From: Candidatus Aminicenantota bacterium
GTDB lineage: Bacteria > Acidobacteriota > Aminicenantia > Aminicenantales > UBA8522
Direction of reading: 5' to 3'
NCBI GenBank assembly: GCA_003524335.1
Contig: DQHV01000270.1
Coordinates: 3,600 to 10,325 of the forward strand
DNA length: 6,726 nt
The notes beneath the pieces were generated by a model. That model was not told where the DNA came from, searched no databases, and saw only the letters and a program-made list of their open reading frames with translations. The position numbers and the translations under genes are program-made. This document shows, one piece after another, positions 5,456 to 6,726 of the stretch; position 1 is the first letter of the stretch; every line of letters begins with the position of its first letter.

Positions 5456-6726
5456 TCAACTCTTGAGGGTACTCAGCCGTATGGCAGCGGCGTACCTATG
5501 GGCGTCCATCCCTTCATACTTGGCCTGAGTTTCAGCGTATTTGGCCAGCATCCGGGAGGCTTTCACGCCGACGGCTTGATGGGTGATCACCTTGAGGAAG
5601 GTTCCGACCCACAATCCGCCTGTGTACCGAGCTGCCCGGCCCGTCGGGAGGATATGGTTCGTCCCGGCGATTTTATCGGCGTAGACCTCGGCGGTGTTTT
5701 GGCCCAAAAAGAGAGAGCCGTAGTTATTGAGAAGGGGGAGTACCTCTTGAGGGTTCTTGGTATGGACTTCCAGATGCTCGGGGGCGTATTCGTTGGCATA
5801 ACGGGCGGCGTCGTTCAGGTTCTTCACCATTACGACCTCGCCTTTGTTCGCCCAAGACGTGCCGGCGACTTCTCTAGTCGTCCTCTCTGCTAACTGCTTC
5901 TTGATCTCCTTTAAGGTTTCCCGGGCCAGTCTCTCCGAGGTTGTAACCAGGCAGCCCCTGGCATTCGGATCGTGCTCGCATTGGGCGAGCAGGTCGGCGG
6001 CGATATAGTCGCTCCGCGCCGATTCATCGGCGATCACCAGGCATTCACTCGGCCCGGCCAGAAAATCGATCCCCACGACTCCAAAGACCTGGCGTTTCGC
6101 CTCCATGACGTACTGGTTTCCAGGACCAACGATCAGGTCTACGGGCTGGATTGTTTCCGTCCCGTAGGCCATGGCTCCGATCGCCTGTGCTCCCCCGAAA
6201 CAATAGATCTCCTCGACTCCCATCATATGCATGGTGTATAGGATCCCGGGATTGATAGCTCCATCACGCCCCGGCGGGCAGCAGGCCAGGATTCGTCGGA
6301 CGCCGGCCACTTTGGCCGGCATCACGGACATCACGGCTGAGGTCAGACAGGGGTAGCGACCGGCCGGCACGTAGCAGCCGGCAGACTCCACGGGGACGAC
6401 CCGCTGCCCCATGATTACCCCTGGAAGCATCTCCTTTTCGAACTCCTTCAGGCTTTCTTTCTGGACTTGGGCGAAGGCCGTCACGCGGTTGATGGCAAAA
6501 TCGAGCTCGGCGATGATTTCCGGCGGGAGCTTGTCCTTCGCTTTAGCGGCCTCAGCCCGGGAGACACGGAGGGATTCGGGCTCGAACCGATCAAACTTTT
6601 TCTCATAGTGGCGGAGAGCCTTGTCTCCCTCCTTCTTAACTCTCTGCAGGATTGCGCTGACGGTTCTCTGCAGTTGCCGGACGTCCGCTTCCGGTACCGG
6701 ACGTTCTCTTTTGATCTTCTTATAGT
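5456..6726 (-). CDS. hisD: Histidinol dehydrogenase family protein (HisD fold), N-terminus cut by the window edge
   Basis: The visible 422 residues belong to the zinc- and NAD-dependent histidinol dehydrogenase family, whose founding member oxidises L-histidinol to L-histidine in the cytoplasm. The frame runs open to the window edge; the GTG at 6484 is internal, because the preceding 80 codons encode a typical HisD N-terminus ([17 protein letters not shown]). All key residues are present, numbered from the edge: zinc ligands Q248 and H251 (AQCEHD), D350 ([10 protein letters not shown]) and H409 (MDAHRYAA), and catalytic E316-H317 (APEHLEV). Each lies 10-11 residues before its E. coli counterpart (Q259, H262, D360, H419, E326, H327), so about ten residues are missing. 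The [17 protein letters not shown] and AGPSE segments are standard. However, [13 protein letters not shown] and [26 protein letters not shown] resemble HpsN-type sulfopropanediol dehydrogenases more than biosynthetic HisD. No other his gene is visible, so substrate assignment is open. Confidence 0.93.
   Translation of the reverse strand, partial: YKKIKRERPVPEADVRQLQRTVSAILQRVKKEGDKALRHYEKKFDRFEPESLRVSRAEAAKAKDKLPPEIIAELDFAINRVTAFAQVQKESLKEFEKEMLPGVIMGQRVVPVESAGCYVPAGRYPCLTSAVMSVMPAKVAGVRRILACCPPGRDGAINPGILYTMHMMGVEEIYCFGGAQAIGAMAYGTETIQPVDLIVGPGNQYVMEAKRQVFGVVGIDFLAGPSECLVIADESARSDYIAADLLAQCEHDPNARGCLVTTSERLARETLKEIKKQLAERTTREVAGTSWANKGEVVMVKNLNDAARYANEYAPEHLEVHTKNPQEVLPLLNNYGSLFLGQNTAEVYADKIAGTNHILPTGRAARYTGGLWVGTFLKVITHQAVGVKASRMLAKYAETQAKYEGMDAHRYAAAIRLSTLKS

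Noticed and set aside
5426..5893. Plus-strand open frame of 155 codons
   Set aside because: It is antisense to the conserved C-terminal part of the dehydrogenase, including its zinc ligands, and shows no domain of its own.
6302..6320. Perfect inverted repeat GCCGGCC-ACTTT-GGCCGGC inside the dehydrogenase gene
   Set aside because: It encodes a conserved Ala-Lys-Val-Ala-Gly stretch, has no T-run after it in either direction, and is readily explained by GC-rich codons.
6482..6484. GTG as the start of the dehydrogenase gene
   Set aside because: The frame continues upstream with 80 codons that match the expected HisD N-terminal helices, and key residues keep a constant 10-11 residue offset from E. 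coli HisD only if these are included.

Overview
The window looks like a piece of chromosome from a moderately GC-rich Gram-negative bacterium. The OmpA-type peptidoglycan anchor and the exported proteases indicate a diderm envelope. The combination of a very long M14 carboxypeptidase-like protein, an S41/PDZ protease and an HpsN-flavoured histidinol dehydrogenase homologue is reminiscent of Acidobacteriota or Aminicenantota, but that placement is inferred from family resemblance only. No mobile element, CRISPR array, tRNA, rRNA or phage signature was seen. The layout is compact, and the longest gene-free stretch is 185 bases (5271-5455).

The left half (51-4128) is a two-gene plus-strand unit encoding exported peptidases. 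The first is a 941-residue M14-type zinc peptidase with an intact metal site and a long C-terminal region resembling a glutamine-amidotransferase-like fold. Sixteen bases later comes a 411-residue S41 family protease with a PDZ domain. Its nucleophile serine is present, but asparagine occupies the position of the usual catalytic lysine. The unit may continue upstream of the window.

The right half (4115-6726) is on the minus strand. From right to left it holds a histidinol dehydrogenase homologue (HisD fold, cut by the window edge, all metal and catalytic residues present), a 185-base intergenic region with a near-consensus housekeeping promoter, a small membrane-anchored Ig-like protein of 155 residues, and a 225-residue OmpA-family protein. 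The small protein and the OmpA protein form a tight pair under that promoter. The OmpA gene converges on the S41 gene, and the two overlap tail to tail by 14 bases.

Three of the four left-hand products are exported with good signal-like segments and the OmpA protein has a weaker one, so most of the window concerns the cell envelope or peptide processing outside the cytoplasm. The dehydrogenase is metabolic and has no visible functional link to the others. Nothing here amounts to a clearly new system. The most interesting points are the Ser-to-Asn spacing in the S41 active site, the HpsN-like signature in the HisD homologue, and the paired Ig-like and OmpA genes.
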